Source: Lytechinus variegatus
Taxonomy: Eukaryota; Echinodermata; Echinoidea; Temnopleuroida; Toxopneustidae
Assembly: GCF_018143015.1 (NCBI RefSeq)
Contig: NC_054740.1
Coordinates: 11,151,140 to 11,215,139, forward strand
Direction: 5' to 3'
Length of the DNA stretch: 64,000 nt
The notes under the pieces were generated by a model. That model had not been told where the DNA came from and made no database searches. It saw only the letters and a program-made list of their open reading frames with translations. The position numbers and the translations under genes are program-made. The stretch's first letter is position 1. Each line of letters starts with the position of its first letter. This document shows positions 1-11,982 of the stretch, piece after piece.

Positions 1-1285
1 TCATGTAAAAAAGATTAATGAAATTTCATTGATATTAGGCTTATAGTACCGACAATATAAGACAAATTTGTTCTTCCCTACACTTTCTTATTCGTGTCAA
101 TTTTTCACATTAGTCACTTCTACTGATTGTGGTTATCACATTTCTGAATATTTCTCAGAGAAATGAATGATAGAGATAAGTCAGGATGTTTCTCGCCGTA
201 CCTTTTTGCTCTTCGAGAAGCATGGGTATCGGTGGTTACGGGGTGATCCTCAGACTGCCCAAAAGAAGAATGGTTTTTGGATCTAGCACAACCCAAAATT
301 TCGAAAGCAAGCAAAATAATTTGGAAAGAATGTGCGAATTTCGCTCAATAGCTATCGAATCGGTATGTCGCAAGAGAAATAATCTCAATAGTGTACCCAC
401 GCAGCGTAGTGACTGGTTGCCACAGCTTTGCGCATGCGCATCTGGTTTAATTTGCAAAGGATTACAGTAGCAACTTTCTTTTGCGTCAACAAAGGGAGGG
501 ATGCGCGCACAGTGTATGAGGCAGAGTGCACTCAAAGTATTTTTTTTATAAGCCATGCATATGAGTTGTTTGTTTGAGTTCTTGCATGAAAATATAAATT
601 TTATACTACTGATATTTTTTATCAGCCTGAGGATTGTTTATTGTTTAAATGTAGAAAACACAAAGTTCATTTGAATGAAAAGGAAAAAAAAACCAACAAA
701 AGTCAAACATAATTTTTGCATCTCCATTCTTCACCTCTCCTTACTTCTCATGTTACTACCGATATTCCTATACTTTTGATTTCTTTCCATATAGTATTTG
801 TAATACAATTATTTTGTCTGTAATAACCCCTACTTATATTTCATTTAAATTCCCTTATTCCTCTTTAAAATTGTTGTCACATTGCTATTATTTGTAATGA
901 TCTTAACCCTTTGATATTTTATACTTTTAGACATATATTTATAACTGATTGCCATTGTTTCACTCGATTTTCTATAATGCTATAATTATTCAATTGTTCA
1001 GTGGTTTTATCAGTGAATAAATTATCTCATTATTTTTTTCATAATTAGTAACTGTTCCCTTTTGATAACTTGAAATATTTTAGTTTGATCCATATTATCA
1101 TCTAAGTATCAATATATGCTTAATTATGTTCCTAAGTATAGTTATGTTTGACTTAGATTTTGACTTTATGTTCATGTGTGATGTGATGATTTATGTTTTC
1201 ATCAGGTCATTGATGAAAAACAGTTTTATGCTGATCTTTGTACCTGAATAAATATGTTATAATAAATAACATAACAGTGAAATTT
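1..1285. other. AT-rich stretch without a recognisable gene
   Basis: I see no convincing exon here. Open frames are short and overlap on opposite strands around 120-556. The only structured part is a less AT-rich patch at about 180-500 that contains a perfect NRF1-type palindrome (listed separately). The rest is A/T-rich unique-looking sequence. Confidence 0.5.
429..440. promoter_or_regulatory. NRF1/P3A2-type palindromic site
   Basis: The 12-mer TGCGCATGCGCA is a perfect palindrome and an exact match to the NRF1 consensus (YGCGCAYGCGCR). Sea urchin P3A2 is the NRF1 homologue and binds sites of this kind. That this one is used is inference; no transcript start or coding exon could be attached to it. 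Confidence 0.35.
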
Positions 1286-1812
1286 TATTAATAAATCGGA
1301 TGTAAAACAAGAAAGTCATGACATTTTAAAAGTTTCACTCAATTTCACAAAAGAAATCCTGGTCAGTATGCAAAGGAGGGGACTGATGACATTACCCACT
1401 CACTACTTCTTTTGTGTTTCATTGTATGACATATGAAATTAGATTTTTTCATCATTGTCATGTGCAACAAAGTTTTATTCTTCTCAGAATATATGGAAGT
1501 ACCATTGTTTTAACATTTTCTGGTTCAGCCAAAATGGTTATTGCTGTCAAATTTATAAAATTGAAATATCGTATAATTCAAACAATAAAAAAAGGAATAG
1601 TGAGGAATTTGACTCTTGACACTCTCATTTGCATACCCCCCCCCCCATTTGTGCATGTAACTGTTTTGTGATAAGCTAAACTATCGCATATCATAACTTT
1701 CTCATTTTACATCCGATTTTGATTTTAAAAAAATCAGCATTGTGCTTGCTTGATTTTTCTCTATCGATTCAAATCAACATGTTTTTTTTTGGGGGGGGGG
1801 GCTGACTTGAGC
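1286..1812. repeat. Degraded copy of the 600-bp TTAA MITE (family A)
   Basis: The segment aligns end to end with the elements at 9767-10369 and 60705-61310. It shares the words ATCGGATGTAAAA near the left, TCATTGTCATGTG in the middle and TTTTACATCCGATTTTGAT near the right. The outermost termini are eroded and long C and G homopolymers interrupt it, so it is an older copy. It is non-coding. Confidence 0.75.
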
Positions 1813-2985
1813 TTGAATGTAAACAGTAAATGTTGTCAACAAAACTATATAAATAAATAAAACATTGTGTATCATACTGCAAAATGCCTACAGGAAATTG
1901 AAATACAGCATTTCAATAATGAAAGAGAAGAACAATTTCTGCATGATTATTTATGAAAGGGTGGATTTTGCTATTCATTGATGGACTTTTTCATTAAGTC
2001 AGTCATGGTCCATCGTTCTCTTCTTTTGCTTCATTTATATAATATTTGTTTTCAATTTGGGAAAATACACGAATACAACAGACACTGTACTAAGTGCACA
2101 CACACCCATGCATTAAATTGAAATCAGGATTTATTGGTATAAAAAAGCTATAGTGTATTCTCTTGTAATAGTCAATATAAAGTTTGTATACATTGAAATT
2201 CATCATTTTATGATGGCGACATCAGGCCCAAAGAACAAACTAAAAAGAAAGAAAAGAACTCTAACAAACATTTAGTGAACAACGATGTTACCTTCTATTT
2301 TCATATGAGTATCAGCAAAATATATGCATGCTTGGAAATACATGGTTTGATTAATTTTACTCCCTATACACCTTAAGTACCGATAAGCCGAAAAATACAT
2401 ATTTCATTAGCATTATTTTTTTTATCTCTTCATATATATATATAGATTCATATTCATTCCAAGATTTCAGACAGCAAAGTGATTATCTGAAAGCTCCAAC
2501 TATCGTCCATATACTACTCAATAACTCACATTTTAAGAAAATATATCCATATCAGCGAAGAAAGTAAAAAAAGGGTACAAATCGAGAAGAACAGAAATGT
2601 TGATGTTCACTCTCTTTTATGACTTCATAAACATGATCTCAATAATCGAGTAAACAAATAGAACATTCAATAGTACAATCATATTAATTTGTCACGTTTG
2701 CTATTCAACCAATAAATATATTTAGTGCATTTTCGAGAAATTTTTCCATGTTGAACTGTATGGCCCATAGAATTAAAGACGTTAGGACTAACTTCTAATT
2801 TGATATATTAGTATTACTCTGCAGAAATTCGTATAAAAGTTCCTGACCTGTTTACTCAGTATCATAAGTTACTAGGGGGCGCTGTTACATTTCATGGTGA
2901 AGTTCAAATTAACCGAATTCATTTATGACAAATATAACATACATAAATCTATACATATTCGGAAACGAATAAACAATGAAATACT
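1813..2985. other. Intergenic sequence, nothing recognised
   Basis: A/T-rich, with an (AT)n run near 2435-2450 and no supported exon or repeat. It contains one CTCF-like word, ACTAGGGGGCGCTG, at 2871-2884. The match is to the known CTCF core only and function is unproven. Confidence 0.4.
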
Positions 2986-2989
2986 GAAA

Positions 2990-3265
2990 GGGGTACTTTA
3001 AGATGAAAAATTAATGTTGAGTACATATAGGTCTAATATGTAGTTTCATCAGTAGAAAAGTTATTGCATTTCAAAGTTAAGAATATTTTGTAAATATATA
3101 TATATGAATATATCATGCATGCCCTTACGAATGAACATACTGGCTGACGATGCCCACGTCCCCACTTTCGATTTTCTTATTTTATTACATGGAATCATAA
3201 TCATTTCATATTTTCAAAATGTGTCTAATATATTTCTCCCTGGTAATGTAATGAAACCCTGCCTG
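2990..3265. repeat. Fragment related to family A MITEs
   Basis: The words GTCCCCACTTTCGATTTTC and TTATTACATGGAATCATAATC recur in slightly different form at 62800-62850, inside the MITE copy near 62620-63205. It is a partial, diverged copy whose ends I cannot define. Confidence 0.45.
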
Positions 3266-3324
3266 CTATTCAGTCACTTTGGTTACGATAGCCAGCCTGT
3301 CCTGCATCCCATCTTCAAATCAAT

Positions 3325-3860
3325 TCAATTTAATTCTTTTATTTCGTTTCCGTTATATAAATCAAATGAAAAAATTAAGGATTCATGCATAATCATTTAG
3401 GAAAAGTTTTTATAAAGAGCATATGGAAATAAGGGGTCTACTAAAAGCAATCCTTATGAAGTGTGGATCCCTTTTGAATATTTACAAGTAATTAGGCAAT
3501 TTTTTAGATTCAGATTCATTTCCAACAGGAATGACATAAAAATTGATACAAATCATTTTCATACATTTAAAACAAATATTCACGATACAAATCATTATTA
3601 TTATAATAATATTCATTATAATAAGGCAATTAATACATGCGTATATAACAATTAAATTAATTAAATTCTTTTATTTCATTTCCATTCAAAACATAACACC
3701 AAGTAATATAAAGCAATACAAATCAAGTACAATTTTACAGAAGGGCATTCTTACTTCGTAAAACAAAAAAAACCCAGTATAATATAGAGCATAAATGGAA
3801 ATGAGGGGGATCCACTAAAAAGCAAAGCTTGTAAAGTGTGGATCCCCCTTTGAAATGAAG
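3325..3860 (-). repeat. Two LINE-type 3' tails in tandem (minus strand)
   Basis: Two similar segments (about 3325-3475 and 3653-3850) each start with an A/T-rich stretch containing TTTAATTCTTTTATTT and end in a GGATCC hairpin. The better preserved hairpin has arms GGGGGATCCAC (3805) and GTGGATCCCCC (ending 3848). Read on the minus strand this is a stem-loop followed by an A-rich end, as in many CR1-like LINE 3' UTRs. The LINE assignment is inference; there is no coding sequence. Confidence 0.4.
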
Positions 3861-4156
3861 AAAGTATAGTCGACTTATTACGTGTTTACATGCATGTATT
3901 ACAGGAAAGAAAAAACGAACAAAAGAAATCATATTGATGCAAACATAATTACTGAACAAATGCAAAGCTTTTCACACAAAGAGGTCTTCGTTGTAAAGGA
4001 TATCTTGCGCAAGACGGAAGAAAAAAAAACAGAGAGAGAGGATGACAGGACATAGAAGACAAGACAAAACAAGAGACAGGACAGTACAAGACAAGATAAC
4101 TATTTTTTTGAAGAGGAAAACTAAGAATTGGAAAGGGCTTGTTACAACCGATAATA

Positions 4157-5210
4157 GGCACCTTTCGCAAATCTCTACAACGCAAGATTAGAGTCGGGTA
4201 ACGCAAAAGTTAACGATTAATCATAGACTCGAATTTTCTAGATTGATTATACATTACAGTCAATACAATCAAACGTAGAAAACTGTTTTACAATAATTTC
4301 CAAGCTTTGCGTTACAGGCCTTATAGATCTTGCTTTTCGTGTGCAAAGCTCTTTCATACGATACCAGCATGCCATGCCATTTGCCTGCCTAAGCTCCCGG
4401 CGGGACTGTACCTGTATCATGGCTATGACTCCAGCTGGCTTGAGACATGCGAAATGTAGATCATGACATGGATAAGAAAGTGGTTTTTAAAACAAATACA
4501 TATTGAGTAAGGAAAAACTTACCGAATTAAGGCTTAGATATAGATCATTACAGTCCATCGAATCGATATTACATTTAATGTGCATTATTTGTGGATCACA
4601 CAATGTAATTGGCAGTATGTTTTACTTTTCCGCAGAAATGGGGGGTTTGCCGGGGGGTACACTTCCATTGATGAGTGGATACCAGGCGCGACCATGGGGT
4701 TTCGAAAAGCACTCTAAACACGGGAAGGTCTTTTCCAGATTATGAAAATGCATCTCTCAACAATTATTTGGGTTGTGACACGCTGCAAGTAGTGAAAATA
4801 TATCCCTTTTCAGTATTTTTATCATTGTTTCTCATACCCTCATAACGCTACATAGGCCTATACGTATACCCACTCTTTCCCTTTTTACGTGTGGTCGCGC
4901 CTGGTATCCACCATTCCATGGAAGTGGGTCCCCCGGGCGGCCTCTCGAGCTCTGGGAAGAAGCAAATTTGGATTTGGAAAGTCGTCCTAAATCAGATATT
5001 TCGCTGTTACCATAGTAGCAACCAGAATTTTGCACACGAAACGCAAATTGAATGTTTCCGTTCCAGATGCGAAACGAAAAAAAATCCCATGTCACACAAT
5101 TTGCATTACAGGACGGAGTTTTACGACCATGACGACGGGCCCAAAAGTCTCTCCCAAAATGAACTACCGTTCTAAATAAGCGTACACGTCCTCAAACGAA
5201 AGGTCGGGAA
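4157..5210. repeat. Dispersed 1-kb repeat R1, copy 1
   Basis: It aligns from GGCACCTTTCGCAAA to AAACGAAAGGTCGGG with 23303-24516. It contains two palindromic modules: an AACGCAAAG/CTTTGCGTT-type MITE at about 4190-4325 and a nested MITE at 4650-4937. Its right edge abuts the 3' end of the LINE that follows. I see no coding capacity; it is probably a non-autonomous DNA element. Confidence 0.7.
4650..4937. repeat. MITE family C, nested in R1 copy 1
   Basis: The left end, CCGGGGGGTACACTTCCATT followed by a GTGGATACCAGGCGCGACCA stretch, is answered on the right by its reverse complement (TGGTCGCGCCTGGTATCCAC, then GGAAGTG and CCCCCGGGC). Related copies lie at 23961-24258 and 39295-39840. Non-coding. 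Confidence 0.7.
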
Positions 5211-5217
5211 TGTCGCA

Positions 5218-8200
5218 ATCTACGACATTATGCGTTGCTGCGACATTATGCGTTGGTGCGCCATTATTGGTTGTAACAGGGCAGACCATGAACCAACTTG
5301 ATCTGGTGAAATAACAAAAGATGATATAACTGGACAATATCAGATGAAAAAAAGATAAAACAATAAAAGTGAAAAATGTAAGGATTATAATCAAGATAAT
5401 GAAGTGTTACTTCCATTGCGAAGAATGAGAATTAAGCAGGATAAGTTTGAGTTTACGTTTGAATGAAATTAAGGAGACACTGTCTTTAATATTATTAGCT
5501 AGTGAGTTCCAGAATTTAGGATCGTTGAATAGGAATGTATTTTTGGCCAGTAAAGTTCTGTAAAGTGGAATGTGAAGTTCGTCAGAATGTCTCGTGGGGT
5601 AGTTATGATAAAATTGAATTTTAGGGAACATGGCATCAAAAATATGGGGAAGTGCATTATTATTATAACTATACATTAAGTGCCCTAACTGCAGTAAATA
5701 CAGGTCTTTGACTTTCAACAGTTTACTTTCTAGAAAAAGTGGGTCCCTATGAGAACGGAAATATGTACTATATATATTACGAAGTGCTTTCTTTTGCAAA
5801 AGCAACAATTTATCTAATAAATATTGACGGGTATCACCCAAAATAAGAATCCCGTAGTTTAAATAAGGCAAGATTAAGGATGAGTAGAGCATGATTAATG
5901 ATGTGGAGGGAACGCAAAATTTTTGCCTATTAATAATACCTATATTTCGTGAAATTATTTTGGATATATTTTCAATATGATTTTTCCAAGAAAGTTTACT
6001 GTCAGCTGTTATTCCAAGAAATTTGGTGTAAGGTACCATTTATAATGGGGTATTATCAAACATAATGTTCATCGGTAACTTGTCTATGGAATAACTAAAT
6101 AACATGTATTTTGTTTTGTTAAGGTTCAAAGATAATCGATTGGCTCTTATCCATTCTGTAACATTAATAAGTTCAGAATTGATAACATCAACTAAAGTTT
6201 GTGGATTCTGATGAGAAAAAAATAAAGTCGAATCATCTGCAAACAAGATAAGGGACAATATTTTGGATGTTCTACAGAAATCATTTACATAAATTGTGAA
6301 AAGAAGTGGGCCCAATAAGCTACCCTGGGAGTCTCCACAGTTAACATATTTTAAATTGGAGTTGTGATCTTTAACAAACACGTATTGTTGTCTGTTGAAT
6401 AAGTAGCTCCTAAACCACTCCAAGGCCTTCCCTAGCACACCATAGTGAGATATTTTTTAAGTAGGATTTTATGATTAATGGTATCGAAGGCCTGGAGTAG
6501 TCCAGGAAAATACCCACAAGGTGACAAGATTTGTCTAGAGCATCGACTACTTTGTTGACAAAATTCATCAGGGCATGAGTGGTGTTGTGCTTTTCGCGAA
6601 ACCCAAATTGAACATCAGATAAAATATTATGCATTGACAAAAAAATTTCGGTTCTAACGTATACTTTTCTTTCAAGGATCTTAGAAAAGTGGACAAAAGA
6701 GAGATAGGTCGGTGATTACCGACATCCAACTTATCACCTTCTTTAAATAAAGGAATTACCTTGGCTATCTTCATTTGATTTGGAACTGTACCATTTTCTA
6801 AGGAAAGGTTGAATATATGCACCAGCGGGGAAACAATAGAATTTATTACGGATTGTAAAATAAAATTGTTAATTTCATCAAAGTCAGGGTTTTTTTTGTT
6901 TTTCAAACCAGATACGATATCAATAACTTCTTGATTATATGTTGGAGCAAAAAATATTGAATTTGGGTTAGGCGGGCCGAGATAGTCCGAAACACTTTTC
7001 GTCGCGGGAGGAATATCTTTAGCCAGATTTGCAAAAATGGAAGAGAAATGGTTATTAAAAATATATGAAAGGTTGTCACCATCATCAACAATCACATTAT
7101 TAAATCTGATTTTGGAAATACTTGATTTTTTTAATATTGGAGAGATTCATAGTCTGTTTTCGAACCTTCCATGTGTTTTGCATGTCGTGTTTATATAGAG
7201 CCAACTGCCTCGCAAAGTAATTTTTCTTTTCAATGCGTAATATTTTAGTGAGTGTATTCTTATAAGATGTATATTTTATTTTTGATTGTTCTGTACCTTT
7301 CATTTTGAATTTATGAAATAAGTTATTATTTTATTAATCGAACGCAAGATAGATGGCGATATCCATTGTGACTTAGAAATCGTTTTATATGTATTACGCT
7401 TATCTGTTTTTAACGGTATAGGGCCTATGCAGGTCTAATTTCTCATTAATTATATTTATAAAAAGGTTAAATGACGTATTAACATCTACAGACTTGTATA
7501 CAACTGACCAGTCGACATTATCCAAAGAAACATCTAGACTGGCTGTATTTTCGTGCGTAGGTCTACGTCTTCGTTGTTGGGATTGTATCGGTCTAATTGG
7601 TCGTCTTAATGAAAAATGAGTAAGCATCGGGAAATCGTCCGTTATGTCAGAAAGTATTATAGAAGAATCGAGAGGAGGGAGAATGTTGCAGAAAATATTG
7701 TCAATAATTGTAGCAGTTTCATTAACTACACGAGTAGGTTTAAAAATCAGTGGCAAGAAGGAGGCCGAAAAAAAGTTTTTAAAGAAAATCTTGAGACATA
7801 TTGTTGTGTTTCAATAAATCAATGTTAAAATCACCTATAAATACTACGTACTTATTAACGAGAGCTGGATTATTTGTTGCTTCGGAAAGGTAAGTTAGAA
7901 AGTCATTCGTATTTGAGTTTGGGAGTCTATATACTACACCAATAATCATATTTTTGCTGCCAGGAATATTAATTTCCAAAATAGAGATTCTACAGTGGGG
8001 TTCATGGAGTTGAGATAATCACAAACCGTATACTCGTAGTCACGTGAAATATAGAACGCTACCCCACCCCCAGGTCTGTCTTCTCGGTTATTCATTACGA
8101 AATCATATCCGTTTAGGAAAATGGATGGTTAGAATCACATGTCCGATATCCATGTCTCGGTGAGGCCAATTAAAGAAAAGGGGCATTTCTAGAATTTCAA

Positions 8201-8860
8201 GTGTTATTCAAAAGTAACTGAAGTTCATCAAAATGTTTATCTAGACTTCGTATATTGGCATGCATTATGCAGAATGTATCGTCATTAAAATGTTTTGTAA
8301 GATTATATACCTGATGTTGCGTAACATACTCAGAAGAAGGATTTTGCAATATATTATGATCCTGTTCAAAATCGAGATCTAATTGTTCCGAAGCTAAATT
8401 TATATTATTAGTAAAAAAATTGTCATAAAATCAAGGATTCATTGGGTTGCTAAGTACAGTATCCTGAGGTCTCAATTCGCTATTAAAAGAGGTCATCATT
8501 ATCCAATGAAGTAAATGGAAACTGGGGTGTATTGTCTCTGCTAATAAGTCAGTACATATCCGAAAGTGTTGTGTTATGTCCGATAAAGTGTCGGTCATGG
8601 TCATATAAAAGGCAGTCAAGCAAAGTAACAGAGCGAGGGGAGAAGGCGAAGAACACAAAACACATAAAGAACATGAAGAAGGACGAGGAGGCGCAACACA
8701 ACGGATTCTTACACAAAACCGAGAACGTAGGGCAAAGACCTTAAGTGCGAACGATGCAAAGTCAGTGAGAACGGGACGAATATAATCGAAACAGACATTG
8801 GCGGAGGACATAAAGTGAGAAAGTCCAAAATAAAAATAAAATGTAGTGAGATACACCTAA
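5218..8860 (-). mobile_element. Non-LTR retrotransposon (LINE, CR1/Jockey-like), broken
   Basis: Read on the minus strand it starts in non-coding sequence (8860-8400), then encodes the start of an endonuclease (MHANIRSLDKHFDEL-type, about 8270-8210). The endonuclease core follows at 7979-7779 (VVYRLPNSN, GDFNIDLL) and 7756-7400 (the -IIDNIFCN- and SDITDDFPM region). Reverse transcriptase runs 7095-6040 (KVIPLFKEGDKLDVGNHRPI, then SQGSLLGPLLFTIYVNDF and the FADDS catalytic box), and the C-terminal region is 6039-5407 (HNYPTRHSDELHIP, FWNSL). The reading frame is split into about seven pieces by stops and frameshifts, so it is dead. The 3' end lies near 5218-5280 against repeat R1. The exact 5' end is uncertain. 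Confidence 0.88.
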
Positions 8861-9599
8861 ATAGTACATTCAAATATCAAAATATAATTTCAAATACGTA
8901 TAGTGAATAAAGAATATAGGAATACGACATATATGGCATGATGAACATATTTGAGCACAAGTCCTATTTTTGTATTCTAAGAATTGAACAAGAACACCAA
9001 TCACCAAAAACTCGAAAATTATTTTATAGGTGTGGCAAGGGCAAACAAAAATAAAGTCAATGAATTGAAAGAGAGGGCCAAGCCCAACATGTTGAAATAT
9101 CAAATGGATAATAGACAAGGAAGATCGCCATTTTGGTGAAACCAGCCATTAAAAGTAATTATTAACCAAAGGCAGACATTGCCTTTTCAAGTAAATTGTG
9201 TAAACAAAATGTCGATTGTTCAACTTGTAATCCATAGTAAAACATGACAATAAAAAGTGATGCAAGCATGCTTGGCATGATCAAGAGCAAGTAAACACAG
9301 ATATTTTTTTTTATATATATAATTGGGTAATGTTAATGTTAGAAGAATATAGGAGTATGTCAAGCATGGCATTAATCGAGACTGAAGACATTTGTAGTTA
9401 ATGATTTGCATATATCTTTGGCGTTCTTTTATGATCTTGCAAGATACTGAAACATGTGAGGGATATGACATGCATTGCTTCATAAATTAACGTAATTAAG
9501 CACAGGTCCTTTATGTATTCGGAGAAACAATCAGGAATACCAATCACCAAATTCACAAGTAAAGGTGTGGCAAGAGTGAACAGAAAGTTAGGAGTTAAC

Positions 9600-9702
9600 T
9601 ATGGACCCATCCACGCAGGATTATCCATTGCTACTGGGGAGCGATGTGACAATGCTCAGCACCCCCAGCAACAACAGAATAATCCCCCGTGGATGGGACC
9701 AT
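9600..9702. repeat. 103-bp MITE with 9-bp target duplication
   Basis: It has inverted ends TATGGACCCATCCACG and CGTGGATGGGACCAT. It is flanked by the direct repeat GGAGTTAAC at 9591-9599 and 9703-9711. The neighbouring satellite unit (about 10840) lacks this piece and shows the joined empty site. A 9-bp duplication points to a Mutator-like transposase as a possible mobiliser (inference). Confidence 0.7.
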
Positions 9703-9766
9703 GGAGTTAACGAATTGAAGGAGAGGTTATGTCCAGCATGTTCAAGCACCAAATGGATAATATTAA

Positions 9767-10369
9767 AGGACAAGTCCACCCCAACAAAAACTTGATTTGA
9801 ATAAAAAGAGAAAAATTCAACAAGCATAACACTGAAAATTTCATCAAAATCGGATGTAAAATAAGAAAGTTATGGCATTTTAAAGTTTCACTTCATTTCA
9901 CAAAAAAAGTTATATGCACATCTCGGTCGGTATGCAAATGAGGAATTTATGACATCACTCACTCACTATTTCTTTTGTATTTTATTATACGAAGTATGAA
10001 ATATTTTTATTTTATCGTCATTGTCATGTGAAATGAATTTTCATTCCTCCTTGAACACGTGGAATTCCATTATTTTAACATTTTGTGCTTCAGGCAAGGA
10101 GGTCCTAATCCTCAAATTCGTAAAAAATGAAATATTATATAATTCAAACAATAACAAACAAAAGAAATAGAGAGTGAGTGACATCATCGACTCTCTGATT
10201 TGAATGTAACTGGATCGTTCATATAACTATTTCGTTAAAGCTAAGCGAAACTTTGATATGTCATACCTTTCTTATTTTACATCCGATTTTGATGAAATTT
10301 TCAGCATTGTGCTTGCCTGATTTTTCTCTATTGATTCAAACCAACATTTTTCTGAGGTGGACTTGACCT
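9767..10369. repeat. TTAA MITE, family A (piggyBac-like)
   Basis: A 603-bp near-palindromic element. Its ends are AGGACAAGTCCACC and, inverted, GGTGGACTTGACCT, and it is flanked by TTAA at 9763-9766 and 10370-10373. The adjacent satellite unit at 10885-10900 shows the filled-in equivalent (TAAA). TTAA duplication is characteristic of piggyBac-type transposition. Subterminal words ATCGGATGTAAAATAAGAAA and TCTTATTTTACATCCGAT are also inverted. Non-coding. Confidence 0.85.
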
Positions 10370-11330
10370 TTAAAGGAAAATTGCCATTTGGCGAAGCAGC
10401 CATTGGAAGTTATCACAAAGGGCAGATATTACCATAGTCAAGCATTTTTTTTTAAACAAAGAGTTGATTAATCAACTGGAAATCGATAGTAAAATAGACG
10501 AATGTTGAATAATGAGGAAAGCATGCTTGACATGATCAACAGCTAATAACACAGATCTTTACTTATAAAATTGGGTAATGTTAATGTTACAAGAATAAAG
10601 GAGTAAGTCAAGCATGGCACTTATCGAAACTGAAGACATTTGTAGTAAATGATTTGCGTATCCCTGGCGCTCTTTAATGATCTTGCAAGATACTTAAACA
10701 TGTGAGGAATGTCATGCGTGGCATGATAAGTGAACATAATCATTTAAGCACAAGTCCTTTTTGTATTCTGACAATCAGGAATACCAATCACCAAATTCTC
10801 AGTAATTATTTATAGATGTGGCAAGAGCGAACAAAAAGTTAGGACTTAACGAATAGAAGGAAAAAATGTTCAAACACCAAATGGATACTATAAAAGGAAG
10901 ATTGCCATTTGGTGAAGCCAGCCATTGGAAGTTATTACAAAGGGCAGACATTACCATAATCAAGCATTTTTTTTTAAACAATTGGAAATCGATAGTAAAA
11001 TAGACGAATGTTGAATAACGAGGCAAGCATTCTTGGCATGATCAAGAGCTAATAACACAGATCTTCTCTCATACAAATGGGTATATGTTAATGTTACAAG
11101 AATAAAGGAGTAAGTCAAGTATGGCATTAATCGAACTGAAGACATTTGTAATTATTGATTTGCATATCTTTGGCGCTCTTTTATGATCTTGTAAGATACT
11201 AAAACATGTGAGGGATATGGCATGCGTGGCACAGTAAGTGAATGTAATTATCAAGCACAAGTCCTGTTTGTATTCTGACAAACAATCAGGAATACCAATC
11301 ACCAAATTCTCAGTAATTCGGCGAGAAAGA

Positions 11331-11742
11331 AAGAAAAAAGAAAAAAAGTAAAAAGGTGGAGATCAGACGGAGGTTCAGTCACACAACAAGGGGGTTTTCA
11401 TCGTGAATGACACTTTGCGCAAGAGACGGGTATAAAGAAAGAAAAAAATGAGGAGTACATGACAAAACATAAAAGAGGGGGGGGGGCACATTTTTCCAAT
11501 GAAAAAAAATGAGAAGCCATAAAAAAAGTTTTCAACCAAAAATTATGGAGATTTTGTCCAACAAAAATTTAATAAGCAAAAAATAATGGAAAAAATAAAA
11601 TAAGAATAAAAAATGGGGCACACTTCTGTAACGGCATCTTTACATTACAAATTTTAATTTTGCTTCTCAAGGGGGGGGGGCATGGGCCGGCTGAGCCCCC
11701 CCCCCCCCCCGTTCCGCCAGTGGGGAAAATACAGTATATGTA
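11331..11742. repeat. Low-complexity A- and G-rich sequence, probable hAT-type end
   Basis: A-rich purine sequence with G10 and C16 runs, closing with GTTCCGCCAGTG at about 11711. That is the reverse of a CACTGGCGGAAC-type end, as seen in hAT-like elements elsewhere in the window. The other end was not found. Confidence 0.4.
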
Positions 11743-11980
11743 CAGTGGTGCTCAATAGTTAATGAACCCCACAAGAAATGAACAGATTTAACGTGTTCAA
11801 GTTATGCCATGTTAATTGTCAAGTCAAGTTTTAGAATATTACATTTATGACAGTTTGGTTTTCCGTGCTCGCCGAACATTGCAATGTTGTCTCTACCTTC
11901 AACTCTCACCATGAACACGATTGAAGGAGTGCATTTTGTTGTGTGGTTGACAGTGGTTCACTAACCTTTAAGCACAACTG
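11743..11980. repeat. Mariner-type MITE
   Basis: The left end CAGTGGTGCTCAATAGTTAA is mirrored by the right end TTAAGCACAACTG, with GGTTCACTAACC inside it answering TTAATGAACCCC. The 238-bp element is flanked by TA on both sides (11741-11742, 11981-11982), the Tc1/mariner target duplication. The CAGTGGTGCTCAA-type terminus is a known mariner end. Non-coding. Confidence 0.75.
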
Positions 11981-11982
11981 TA

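Larger units (their letters stand above)
8870..11330. repeat. Tandem satellite of about 520 bp, three to four units
   Basis: Units restart with GGAAGATTGCCATTTGG-like words at 9119, 10374 and 10896, a spacing of 522 bp for the last two. A partial unit precedes 9119 and the last unit ends near 11320. Shared landmarks are GGCATGATCAAGAG, GAAGACATTTGTA, CTTTTATGATCTTG and CAGGAATACCAATCACCAAA. The second unit is interrupted by two MITEs (9600-9702 and 9767-10369). Non-coding. Confidence 0.85.

Noticed and set aside
2871-2884. CTCF site
   Set aside because: The core ACTAGGGGGCGCTG matches, but a single word in unannotated DNA is not enough for a feature of its own.
8431-8856. 141-codon frame on the minus strand upstream of the LINE endonuclease
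   Set aside because: Composition and position fit non-coding LINE 5' sequence. No zinc-knuckle or RNA-binding pattern of a LINE ORF1 is visible.
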